NCBI GenBank assembly: GCA_029339195.1
Contig: JAPTJF010000034.1
Span: forward strand, 124,001 to 188,000
DNA: 64,000 bases
From: Micractinium sp. NFX-FRZ
Lineage: Eukaryota > Chlorophyta > Trebouxiophyceae > Chlorellales > Chlorellaceae
Direction of reading: 5' to 3'
The first letter of the stretch is position 1; every line of letters starts with the position of its first letter. Shown piece after piece: positions 54,077-64,000 of this stretch. Position numbers and translations under genes: made by a program. The notes beneath the pieces were generated by a model, which made no database searches, was not told where the DNA came from, and saw only the letters and a list, made by a program, of their open reading frames with translations.

Positions 54077-56619
54077 ATGGCGGGACGCATCCTGGTGGCG
54101 GTAAAAAGGGCTGCCGACTATAATGCGCGCATACGGGTCAAGCCCGACAAGGTAGGACCGCGGCGAGGTCCGCCCGACACTGCGATTGGCCCGCCCTCCG
54201 CTCACCCCTCCTTCTCTCTTGCTTGCAGAGTGGTGTTGATCTGAGCAACGTCAAGATGGCGATGAACCCTTTCTGTGAGGTGCGCTGGGGCCCATGGGAC
54301 GCCTGGCGGGTGGGAGGCGCGCGGGCAGCACGTTCACAGCGGCAAACGTCCGCCACACCCGATGCTGCTCTGCCCTCTACCCTACCCGATCGTGCAGCAG
54401 TATGTCCCTCCACAGGCTGTGTTCTGCTATGTCTGTTCTTGCTGCACGCTGGCTGTTAGACTGAGCGCAGGCTTTGCGGCCTCCCGTACACATTCGTCTC
54501 CAATTCATACGCATGCCCGGGCATGGAGCCTGAATCGGAGTTTTGCTTGGGTTGTGGTGGTCCTTTCATGTTCCCCACAGATCGCGGTGGAGGAAGCGCT
54601 GCGAGTGAAGGAGGCCAAGCTAGCGGAGGAGGTGGTGGCTGTCAGCATCGGGCCCCGCCAGGCTGCGGACACCCTGCGCACCGCTCTTGCGATGGGGGCG
54701 GACCGAGCGGTGCACGTGCAAACAGATGCAGAGGTGTGCGCTCAACCAGCGCATCTGTTTTGCAGCAGTGAGCTGTTCTTTGTTGTTTACCAGGGTGCCA
54801 GGCAGAGTGAGCAGGTGCAGGTGCAGGTGGGTGCTTTGATTCGGCAACCTGAACCACGTGATCTTTGACTGTGTTCCAAGGTACAGTGGGGCCAGGAGGG
54901 AGCGACTCGTCCCTTCCCTCCCTCCCATGATGTTAGTTCATTTTCCACATATGCATGTGCTGCAGGTGCAGCCGCTAGCTGTAGCCAAGCTGCTTGCGGC
55001 GGTGGCGCAGCGCGAGCAGGCGGGGCTGGTGCTGCTGGGGAAGCAGGCGATTGACGATGACAGCAACCAGGTAAGTTGGATCGTTGTTGTCTAGTGGGGA
55101 GTGCTCTTTGGTCCAGGGAAGGCTTGTTCAAGTCGTCTGGTCTGGTGTATGGAATGCTGAATGTGCACATGTGCCTGGTGCGGAGGTGGGGCCACCCGAT
55201 GGGCCAGGCGGGCAGTGTGGAGAAGAGGGCTGTTGGGTGTGCAGGCATGTTGGTTGAGAAACGGGGCGGGGCTCTCAAGACAGTGTTGGCAGGCAGTAGA
55301 TGCTCATCCCCAAGGAGTGGTTGGCAAGTGCCCTTGCCTGAAACCCATCTCATGTCCCACGTCATGCTCCCTCTTTGCCTTGCGCTGCTCCTCGCGCCTG
55401 CCCGCAGGCAGGGCAGATGCTGGGGCTGCCGGTCTGGCCCCAGGCCACTTTTGCCTCTTGATCTGCACTCCTCCCCCTGTCGTCCTCTGCCACCTGCAGA
55501 CGGGGCAGATGCTGGGGGCGCTGCTGGGCTGGCCCCAGGCCACTTTTGCGTCGAAACTGGAGATTGATGCGGCAGCGGGCAAGGCGACGGTCACACGGGA
55601 GGTGGATGGAGGGCTAGAGACGGTGGGTGGGTGCGGGGCCCAGCTCAGGTTCTGAAGACGATATACACAGGAACCCCGGGGCACGTGCTGGTTTCGGGGG
55701 TGCTGCTGCTGCCTGCCGGTGGTCTAGGGGTGACGCAGCCGCGTGCCTTGCCCTGCATGCGGCCTGCTGCTCCTGCTGGCTCCCGCTGCTGCTGCTTACG
55801 GCTGCTGCGATTGGCGGCTGCGGCGTCTGCAGCTGCACCCCGCGGCCCCGCCCCGCCCTGCTGTGCTGCACTGGGGGGCAAGCCTCCTTCACTGTGCGAG
55901 GTATCCGCCCCTAGCCCTGGTTGCGGGCAGTGCGGCCTGCGGCTGCATGGCACCCCTCCCTCACACTTGTTGTTCCTGCAGCTCTCCCAGCGGTCGTGGC
56001 GGAACCGGCTTATGTGCGGGCGTTGAACAGACCTCCCCCCACCTGGCGCCCCCCCCAAGGCCCCCCCAACTGGCATCACCCCCTCACCTGGCCCGCTGCC
56101 TTCATGTTTTTCCTGTGCAGCTGCGGCTGAGCCTGCCGGCAGTAGTGACAGCAGATTTGCGGCTGAACGAGCCACGCTACGCCACGCTGCCCAACATCAT
56201 GAAAGCCAAAAAGAAGCCGCTGGCCATGCTGAGCCTGGAGGTACGTGCTGTGTGTGCTGTGCTGGGCTGCGCTATACGTGCAGTGCATCCGCACACAGCG
56301 TGGGCAGTATGGGGTGCCCGCTTAGGAACTGCCCAAAATCATGTCGGTAATAACGAAGCTACCACTGTCCATGCTGAGCCTGGAGATGCTGCGCTGTGCA
56401 CGCCGCGCAGGCAGTGTTTGCCGTGTCGTGCGTGCGACACATTTCACACTGCCGTGCGTGTCTTGGCTTGCTTCCCTGCCGCAGGAGCTGGGTGTGGATG
56501 CGGCCCCGCGGCTGCAGACGCTGGGCGTGCAAGAGCCTGCCAAGCGCAAGGGGGGCGTCATCCTGTCCTCTCCAGCCGAACTGGTGGACCGCCTGCGGAA
56601 CGAGGCCAAGGTCATCTGA
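54077..56619 (+). CDS. ETFB: Electron transfer flavoprotein subunit beta
   Basis: Seven exons: 54077-54151, 54229-54279, 54581-54733, 54966-55070, 55500-55622, 56121-56240 and 56485-56619, giving 253 residues, the normal length. It has [19 protein letters not shown] at the start, [20 protein letters not shown] (the ETF beta signature), [20 protein letters not shown], and [20 protein letters not shown] with the Lys-rich recognition-loop region (KAKKKPL). With ETF alpha it carries electrons from mitochondrial acyl-CoA and amino-acid dehydrogenases to ETF:ubiquinone oxidoreductase; beta binds AMP. An in-frame Met at 54017 would add 20 residues containing Ser/Arg/His. The inner Met was chosen because it matches homologues. 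ETF alpha is not in the window. Confidence 0.96.
55401..55457 (+). repeat. Ghost copy of ETFB exon 5 start
   Basis: Copy of 55493-55552 with acceptor CGCAG, GGGCAGATGCTGGGG and CTGGCCCCAGGCCACTTTTG, and a 3-nt deletion. Confidence 0.92.
55976..56028 (+). repeat. Diverged ghost copy of ETFB exon 6 start
   Basis: Reads [15 protein letters not shown] against the parent's [20 protein letters not shown] (about 56136-56190), as if internally deleted. Confidence 0.5.
56335..56396 (+). repeat. Ghost copy of ETFB exon 6 end
   Basis: Copy of about 56194-56255 including [12 protein letters not shown] codons and the following intron bases; the GTACG donor became ATGCT. Confidence 0.88.
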
Positions 56620-57667
56620 ACAGCATTTGAGTGATGCACTGATCGATGCACGTTGAGCGGCGTTGGGAGTGGTCGGGTCCGAAGAGCGCGACCCGTGCAC
56701 GCTGCGTCTCACCGCCTGCCCACGTGGCATGAGCCCGCCGCCAACCAGCCATGCGGTTTGTAAGTATGCTGTATATCCTCCGCTCAACGCGCAAGCCTTG
56801 CCTGTCCTTGTACCACTTCCCCAACTGTACTGCTAGTTCCTTTCAACCCCTGGTATGTTCCAGCTGTACCTCTGCCGTTCTGTGCTCAAGCAAGCCGGGC
56901 AGGGCCTTGGCACCCTCGGATGCCCATCTCCTGTAAATCAGCCAGCACTTGGGGTTCCGTGCAGTTGTCACAGTGCTGGCTGGGGTTTGGGCGCAGGCCT
57001 CCTTGAAGTCTAGACCCCTTGTGTCAACCCCCCTTGCATCAGGCCTTTCAGGATCACATCACAGGTGGAGGCACTACAAACATACAAGGGGAATGTGCTC
57101 ATTGAGGCAGGAATTAACGGTGCCAGATGATGAAATGGCGGCCCCCTGCCGCGGCGACAAGCGGCGGAGGGGGAGGGCGGAGAGGAGGGGAGGCGGTACA
57201 GCCAGGAGATGGTACAGTGCTGCAAACCTGGGTGCTCACAAGGGGAAGATAGATGCTGCGGAAACATACAACAGGCAGGCGATAGTATACAGCTCGGGTG
57301 GACAAGGGGGGAGGGCACAGAGGTTGCGGGGTAGGGGAGGGGTGTGTACAGGGAGGATCCCAAGGGCACATACAGAAAAACAGGGAGGAGCACAACAGAC
57401 ATGTTGTGGGGAGGGTGGGGGGTAAACAGGCGACCGGGTTCGTATGAGGGGTGCCATGCTCGAGGTGTGCATGGGGAGAAATGCAGGGGTTCTGGGGAAG
57501 GGAGGGACGGGGGCAGGGTCCAGGCGCTTGAGACATACCGTGCAGCCTGCCCAGCTGACCAAAACTTGTTTTCGTTATCAGCGGAAGGTGTAGTGTGTTG
57601 TTATCTGCAGAGGGGTCTGCCCTTTCCGCTGCGCGCGCTGTGGCGCGCTCGGCGTCCACAACAGCGC
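56620..57667. other. Convergent intergenic region (ETFB / uncharacterised gene)
   Basis: About 1 kb of 3' flanks. G-rich on the plus strand toward the right. No exon seen. Confidence 0.45.
56932..56936 (+). promoter_or_regulatory. Polyadenylation signal TGTAA (ETFB)
   Basis: TGTAA about 315 nt after the stop codon. Confidence 0.45.
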
Positions 57668-60600
57668 TCAGCTGCCCAGCACCACAGCGCCGAGCGTGCG
57701 CCCCGCGGCCCAGGCCAGCAGCAGCAGCTTGCCTGCCTTGAGCGCGCGCAGCAGCAGGTCCTCTTCATCGTGGCGCCGCCGTGCCCGCAGGCGCACGCGG
57801 CCGCCGCCCCGGGCGGTCCGCTCCATGGCATGAAGGAAGAGGTGATGGCTGGGGTTGATGTACGGGTCAAGAGGCAGCAGCGCCCCGCTGGCGCCACGGC
57901 AGCACGTGCAGAGGAAGGCCTGCAAGCGGGCAGGGACGAGCCAGGGTAGGGTATGGGAGCAGGGAGATAGGGGGCACAGCTGTGGGGTTGCCCTCTGCAT
58001 GCACCTCACTCATGCACCCAGTTGCAACCAAACAGCCCCCACCCCACACCTCTGCCACCAATCGTTAGCCATCTGGACAGCACCGAGCTGCAGTTTCGCA
58101 GGCCCCCTGCATGCCTCTGTGCCCCCGCATGCATGCATACCTCTGAGGGTTGCCAGCTCAGCAGGCTGTCCTCCGCCGGCAGGTGCGGGAGCGCCCATGC
58201 CGGGACGGCCTTGGGCTCCCCAGCTGCCACCGACTTGCAGAGCTGGTGCAGGCTAAGCTTGGAGGGGGGAGGGGGGCCCAGCAGCAGGCGCAGGTCGCGA
58301 GTGATGCGGGAGACGAGCTCCGGAGGGAGGTGGGAGCTGCAAGGGGGATGGACAGGTGGCACAACAGATGACGAAAAATTGAGAGCAGCAGGGGTGTGGG
58401 GGTAGGACAGGTGGCAGAACAGATGACGAAGGAGTGGGAGCTTCTATGCACACCGATTATGCAGTTGAGTTTTAGCACACATGCTGACATGGCAGGATGG
58501 AGGAGGCGCAGGTCAGGAGTGATGCGGGCCATAAGCCACCCCTATGCCAACCGTATGCCACCCCAATGCGCCCTCCATGCCCCACCCCAGTGCCCCACCC
58601 GTGCCCCACCCAGTGCCTCACCCGAGTTCCGCTTCTACTGCCTCCACCAGGCCTGGTGGTGGCTGCCGGCCGCCAGCCTGGCACTGGTACTGCGCCGCCA
58701 GGTTGGCGCACAGCTGGCGGCAGGCCAGCTGCTGCAGGGAAGCTGCGGAGGTCAGGCCCCAGCCCTGCTGCTGCCGCGGCGCGTGCAGCAGCTGCGCCAG
58801 CCAGAGCGGGCGGCGCTGCTGCCCCCCCGCCTGCTGCTGCTGCTGCCGGTGATGCAGCTCCGAGAGAGCAGTGTCGCTCTGACAGCGGCGCGGCGGCTTG
58901 GCGGGCTCCTGCCGCTGCTCCCGCTGCTGCTGCCAAAGTGGTACGACTGGCAGCGGCAGCGGTACTGCTGGCCTCAGCTCTGCGGATGGGCAATGAGAAG
59001 GCACATGCTCCTGCACCGCTGGCAGGCTGGGGGCCCTGGGCAGCGAGACATGGCTGCCGATCCTGGCACCGGCAGCTGCAGGCGCTAGGCTGCCGCTGCC
59101 GCCGCTGGTGGTGCTGGTGGTGCTCAGCGCCTGCATGCTGGCCACGCGCCGCAGGACGGCCTGCGGCTGCACTGGCGTGATGGCTGTGCTGACGCAGGGA
59201 AGGTGGCCTAGCAATGACAGCGGGCTGTCCAGTAGCGTCTGCTGGCAGGGGGAAGGTGGGAATGCAGGGTTGGCGGGGGGCATGAGTGGCGCAATTCAGG
59301 CACGATGCCTCCCGCTGGCTCACTAGGCATAAGATGCACAGCCTGCGCTGCACATGGGGAGGACAGTAGCGCACATATGCAGCTCAACGGATGCTGGCCC
59401 TCCCAGCACAAACTTATGCTGTCCACCTAGCCCAGCCAGCTGCTCTGCGATCGATGCAGGATACAGCATGCTGGACCCCAGCCAGCAGTCTCAGCACACG
59501 CGGCATGATGCCACTTTCCTGGGGGTGACAGATGCAATGCAACATGCAATGCCGCTGCTGGTATGCTATGCATGCTACGCATGCTGTGCGCTGCTGTACG
59601 CTGCAAGCTTGCCTGGAGGTCGGCGGGCGTGAACAGCTCCCAGCGTGTCGGCCGGCTGGTGGCGTACACCGTCGTGAGCAAGCCATCAGGCAGTGCCGAC
59701 AGATACAGGTGCTTGCCGCCAACGCGCCGCACACTTCTAATGCTGAACCCTGCCGCCACCAGGCCCCCGCCTGATGGCTGCACAAAGCCCGGCGCCGCTG
59801 CGTCCGCCGCCGCCGCCGCTGCCGCCAGCCCCGCTGCATCTGCGCTGCTGCTGTCGGCCTCGCTGCTGGCCCCACCACTGCCACCAGCCTCCCTCGAGGC
59901 ACCACCGGTGCTGCTGTTGCTGCACTCGCTGGCACAGATGTTGGCAGTGGTGCTGCTGCCAGCAGTACCGCTGCCAGCTGGGGCTGCCAGGCTGGCCCAC
60001 CCTGGCTCCACCCAGAACAGCAGGCGCTCATCTGGATACACAATGCTGCCTCCCGGTGCCTGCAGGGAGCAGGAACGGAGCACGTATAAGAAGCTCAAAT
60101 GCAGCAAACCTTTACCGGAGCGTTTATATCTTAGTCCCCCACCCTCAAGCCAGAACACCGGTCTGTCTAGGACACCAGCCAGCACCAGCACTAAGTGCGC
60201 AGCGCCCCAGCAGCCGGGGCGGGGAGCGGCAGGGGCGCGCCCCGACACAGGCACGCATGTGCGCACGCAGGCAGAAGGCCCTCACAGAGACAGACTGCCT
60301 CCACAGCCCCATGAGCCCTGCTGGCTCTTTCTCGACTCTACAAGCTGTAAATGGCCTGGTGCCCTATCAAAACCAACTCCTCCGTTGGCTCACCTCCAGG
60401 CAGGGCGCTCCATCATCGTCAACGTACAGGCTGCACCTGCTGGCCTGGTGGGTCAAGGAGTAGACCGAATCGCCATGGTGGCTCAGCAGCCAGGCACAGC
60501 GCTCGAGGGCAGCAGGGGAGGGCGCGGGTGCTGGCGAGGGCTGCAGCACGCCGGCGGCGACGCCGCCGGGGGCGGGGTGCAGCGTGACCCCGCAGGGGCG

Positions 60601-62217
60601 TGCGCCGCCGCCCGGCTGCCGGCAGCCGAGCAGCTGGCCGTGGGCGTTGAGCAGCAGGGTGGGCGTGCGGCTGGCGAGCTCCAATGCAAACCGCGTGGGC
60701 TTGGCAGGCCCCCCGCTGCCGCCGGTGGCCAGCATGCCATGCCGCACCACCACAGGCGCAGGCGCGCAGCCAGCAGCCTCTGCCCCGCTGCCGCTGTCGT
60801 CAGCCGGGCTGGCCGGCGCGCTGCCGGCACTGCCGTAGCCTTCTGCTGCTGCCGGCAGTGGCCGTGCCTCCTCGCCTTCCGCCAGCAGCTGAAGCTCGCC
60901 TGACCCAGACAGCAGCAGCGTGAACCGCTCCCGCCCCGTGCAGCTGTGCTGCGCCTGCAGCAGCACCTGGCCGGTGAGCGGTTCATGCGACAGCAGCCGC
61001 CGGCTGTCAGCAGTCCACAGAGTGCAGGATGGCGCCGCCAGGCTGCCTGCCTGTGTGCGCAGCGGTGCCGCCTCCCCCGGTGCAAGCAGGAAGTGCTCGC
61101 TGCAGCAGGCCGCCTGCGGGGGTCCGGGGGGAAGGGTTGGGAAGATTTAGGAAAGGATCCTTGCGGCAGCTGGCATCCTGCTGGGGGCTAGAAGGCATTC
61201 CTCGGGGCAGCAGGCCAAGTGGGGGGAAAGAGAGCAGGCCCGCTACAACGAGGGGGCACGGCAGAGCACGCGGCAGATGCTGCGGCAGGCCAGGGTGCAG
61301 CGGACACAAGCTGCAGCCACGCGCACAAGCAAAACCCTGCACTCGCAATCATGCATCCCCCACTCGCCTCACCGGCGAAGTTGCCGACAGCGCCCCGCTG
61401 CTGCTACCAGACAGGTACCCCCCACCTCCTGCGCCGCCGCTGGCGCTGCCCTGCTGGCAGCGCAGGGCAGCCCGCAGCGGCCAGGCCCACAGGCTGTGCC
61501 GAGGCAGGCCTGCCTCCAGCAAAGCAAACAGCTTGGAGGGCCGGTCCCTGCCCAGCGGCATCCGCCCCGCTAGCGCAGCGCCACCTGGCGAGGCCTGCAG
61601 GCACGCGCTGCCTGCCAGGCGCAGCACCACGCCTGCGAGTCAGGGGCACAGGCAGCAGAGGGATCAGGGCAGGGCATTCGTATGGGAGAAGCAGGATGCC
61701 CGACTTGTGTTCATGCCATGCCCAGCAGCATTGGGGTCAGCATAACTCATCCCAGTGGCAGGACAAGGTTGCCTGGTTAGCGTGCATGCCATGCCACAGC
61801 ACACGGGCCGGCATGCTGTGCTAGCGGCGCTGCCAGCATTTTGGCAACAGCACCGGTGGCAGGCTGGGCGGCAGGCGGCTCACGTCTGTCCATGTCCATG
61901 AAGAGCTGCAGAGTTTGAGGCGCGTTGTCGCAATTGAGCTGCGCGCCATGGGCAGAGAGGTAGCCGCCAGTGGCCCCCGAGCGCAAATAGTACCGGCAGG
62001 TGTCGCTCGTGGCGCTTCCCGCCTGGCTGGCAGCGGGAGGGCCCACGCCCGCCGCGGCTGCTGCCAGCACCCACAGGCACGCCTGGTCGTCAGACGTGGC
62101 GCTGGGGCTCACAAATCGCAGCGCCTGGCCGGGCCAGGCCACTAGCAGGCGGCCTTTGAAGTCGCTAAGCTGCACCAGCGCCCCGCACTGCCCTAGCGGG
62201 CCGAGGGTACTCTCCAT
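57668..62217 (-). CDS. Large uncharacterised protein with weak beta-trefoil-like repeats
   Basis: Not recognised. Seven exons: 61884-62217, 61373-61632, 60394-61113, 59613-60059, 58622-59241, 58141-58336 and 57668-57919, giving 942 residues. The N-terminal half repeats short patterns such as YYLRSGATGGYLSAHGAQL, TPTLLLNAHGQLLGC and SLYVDDDGAPCLEV, which recall the 'exposed-surface plus reporter Gly' style of fascin/actin-crosslinking beta-trefoil repeats; this is only a resemblance. The middle (about 640-790) is Gln/Ser/Pro-rich. The C-terminus has a helical block (HLPPELVSRITRDLRLLLG, KLSLHQLCKSVAAGEPK) and AFLCTCCRGASGALLPLDPY, then ends in ALKAGKLLLLAWAAGRTLGA. Intron 4 has a GC donor at 59612. 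The Met at 62217 was chosen; the frame is open further upstream to 62367. Confidence 0.62.
58503..58535 (-). repeat. Ghost copy of exon 6 segment of the 942-residue protein gene
   Basis: Copy of about 58285-58318 (RITRDLRLL codons); the copy reads RITPDLRLL. The nearby intron sequence ACAGATGACGAA is also duplicated (58360s and 58420s). Confidence 0.75.
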
Positions 62218-62495
62218 TGAAGCGCAGCAGTACGAGATCACTGTCGCCAGCCACTGTGGCGTGGCGGCACGACGCGCAAGGCAAGAGCCTCTTGCACTTT
62301 GGCGCCCTCGACTGCCAGCAAGACAAGTAAAATGGGGGAGCCCCAATCGAGCTGCTTTCCGCCTCACGACATTCTCGGAGTTCCTGGAAATCCGCGAACC
62401 ACCAGACCATAGCCTTCGCTCTCTCCAGAGGACGTGCAGATGTGCCCTGCTTGTTAGGCAGCCACCTTCCCGTCTCTGACTGCTAGAAAGGCGTC
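62218..62495. promoter_or_regulatory. Short divergent promoter region
   Basis: 278 bp between the start codons of the 942-residue gene and the last gene. No named element seen. Confidence 0.4.
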
Positions 62496-63907
62496 ATGGC
62501 GAAAGAGGAGGAAGATGAGATTGTGGCGAGCGGCGAAACGCTGCGCACGGTGAGGCGGTGCACCCAGCGGCGGCGGCGCTGCGGGCCAGTGCCGTGGCAG
62601 ACGCAGTAGTGTCTTTGACCAAGCCTTGTTGCTGGGTGCAGAGGGGCATTGTCACGCGGGAAATAGTATTAGTTTGATCCGGGAGCAGTTATTATTTGCC
62701 TTACCACCGCCACCAAACCGCTGCACGCCGCCTGACCGTCCCTCTCTGCCATTGCCGCCCCGCCCCCTCGATGTCGCCCCCGCCGCAGGTGGCGGGCTGG
62801 ATGGGGGTGGCAGACGGCGAGCTAGACGGGGTGATGGAGCGGGAGGGACTGAACCCCGAATTCGAGGCGGGGCGCACGCAGGGGCTGGGGCTAGGCGCCA
62901 AGTTTCTCCCCCACCACAAGGTAGGTGGCTCTGTCAGTGTCCGCAGCGGCCTGGGTCATAACAGTGGTCTGCGGCCTGCCCACCCTGTGTATGTACTTGT
63001 GGATGGCTTGCTGGGTGGTTGGCAAGCAGCAGGACGCACTTGTGCGGGGGGTCGGGGCTGGGCGCGCTTAGCTTTTGGCACACCACATGAGGCAGCGGGG
63101 TTGTGCTGGCGGGCTAGCAGCGTGTCGGGCCGCGCCGGGCAGTGCGGCCGGCTGCCTAGTTGGGGAGTTGCTGGGGCGCCTGCTTGACAGGTGCGTGGCT
63201 GGCTGGACGCGTCCACAGTGCAGAGTACTCCTGACAGCCTGCTGCCGGGCCGGAAAACACATGCAGCATGGCTGGCTGTAGGCAGCAGCAGGCGAAGCAT
63301 GCGGCCGGTTGCTGCCCCTCCAGCACTCCGTGAAGCCGGCGGAAGGTGGCAGGAACATGGGTTGGCTGGAGGCCGGCCTCTGGCCTCAGATGCAGCGCCA
63401 TTCAAAGCATGCTGTTGCCTCCTTAAAACGACCGTCCTGCTGCCCTGCTTGCAGGCGGTGGGGCTAACGGCGGGGGTGGAGCACCGGTTGGGCAGCAAGC
63501 TGAAGCGGTCAGCCGCCAAGGCGTCCCCGGCTGCCGGGGTGCGGGGGCACCTGGGGCTGTTGTCAGCGGGGCAGGCACACGCACGGGGCTGGGGCGGCCA
63601 CCAGCACCACCCCCAGCAGCATCAGCACCAGCACCAGCAGCGGCAGCAGCAGGCAGGGGCAAGCAGCCTGGGCGCGGCTCAGGAGGAGGAGGAGGACAGC
63701 GAGGAGGAAGAGGGGCGGGGACAAGCATTTGGCAAGGTGCGGCAGGCGGGCGGCAAGGGCAGGCCGGGGGGCTTCAGCCGCAGTGACCTGCTGGCGGTGA
63801 GCGGCAATGCAGTGGCGGCAGCGGCAGGGAAGAGGAAGAAGAGAAAGAAGGGCGGTGGAGGAGGCGGCGGCGGCGTGGCCGGAGCAGCAGCGGGCGGCCG
63901 CACGTGA
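62496..63907 (+). CDS. Small basic, possibly nuclear protein of unknown function
   Basis: Not recognised. Three exons: 62496-62549, 62789-62920 and 63455-63907, giving 212 residues. The N-terminus is acidic (MAKEEEDEIV). The second exon holds the best candidate conserved motif, GRTQGLGLGAKFLPHHK, followed by EHRLGSKLKR at the start of exon 3. The rest is low complexity: a His/Gln run (QHHPQQHQHQHQQRQQQ), an acidic run (EEEEDSEEEEG) and a basic tail (GKRKKRKKGGGG), typical of nucleolar or nuclear proteins. Nuclear localisation is inferred from this composition only. Exon 3 could in principle contain another intron. The window ends before any complete polyadenylation signal. Confidence 0.6.
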
Positions 63908-64000
63908 CGGCATGCTGCAGCGTGGCCGGCGAGTGCGTGGATGCATGCCGATGCAAGGCTGACCTGTGGATAGCGCTTGCACAGATAAGCCTTGCGTGTA

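Noticed and set aside
1..64000. Transposons, retroelement or viral genes, tRNA and rRNA genes
   Set aside because: No reverse transcriptase, transposase, integrase or capsid motifs and no cloverleaf sequences were seen in either strand; a formal search with tRNAscan or RepeatMasker was not possible here.

Overview
The window is nuclear DNA from a GC-rich green alga, most probably a trebouxiophyte of the Chlorella / Micractinium / Auxenochlorella type. I infer this from densely intron-split genes with short GT(GGG/GAG)...TGCAG introns, TGTAA-type polyadenylation signals after several stop codons (a green-algal feature), long CAG/CTG (poly-Gln) tracts, and plant-like housekeeping genes. No bacterial operon, phage, CRISPR or transposon was found. 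All gene models were built by hand: each exon was joined only where splice sites and reading phase agreed, and every complete model has a length divisible by three.

Layout, left to right: (1) a SWIB/DEK_C chromatin protein on the minus strand, cut by the left edge; (2, 3) two tandem plus-strand copies of a family I do not recognise, which look like transcription regulators; (4) a Vma22/CCDC115 V-ATPase assembly factor on the minus strand; (5) a DEG-type serine protease with 21 exons; (6) a third, inverted copy of the unknown family; (7) a cis-prenyltransferase sharing a 0.2 kb divergent promoter with (8) a short, catalytic-domain-only methylenetetrahydrofolate reductase; (9) an FYV7-like rRNA-processing protein with an RGG region; (10) a four-CBS-motif regulatory protein; (11) PDX1 (vitamin B6 synthase); (12) ETF beta; (13) a 942-residue uncharacterised protein; (14) a small basic, possibly nuclear protein. 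Neighbours are mostly divergent or convergent pairs. The genes do not form one pathway; they cover folate, B6, mitochondrial electron transfer, protein quality control, V-ATPase assembly and nuclear functions.

The main discovery is structural. Eight of the fourteen genes carry 'ghost exons': same-strand, partly decayed copies of 20-90 nt of an exon end together with its splice site, lying in the intron next to the parent exon, usually 80-250 nt away. I count about 39 by eye: 13 in the DEG protease, 9 in the CBS gene, 4 (plus one weak) in MTHFR, 3 each in the SWIB, prenyltransferase and ETF beta genes, 2 in PDX1 and 1 in gene 13. Some are in series of two or three. One (MTHFR exon 5) differs from its parent at 1 of 45 positions, and that change is a stop codon. 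The pattern suggests that short tandem duplication across splice junctions is frequent and continuing in this genome, and that it may be a route to new or longer introns.

The second point of interest is the three-copy family itself. It has a conserved core (an EIR-AYKLGK(K/R)RWSYN start, a (C/R)KGC motif, RFGRxGKR, SPPIRVLANNDVPTGAA) followed by divergent Gln-rich or acidic tails.
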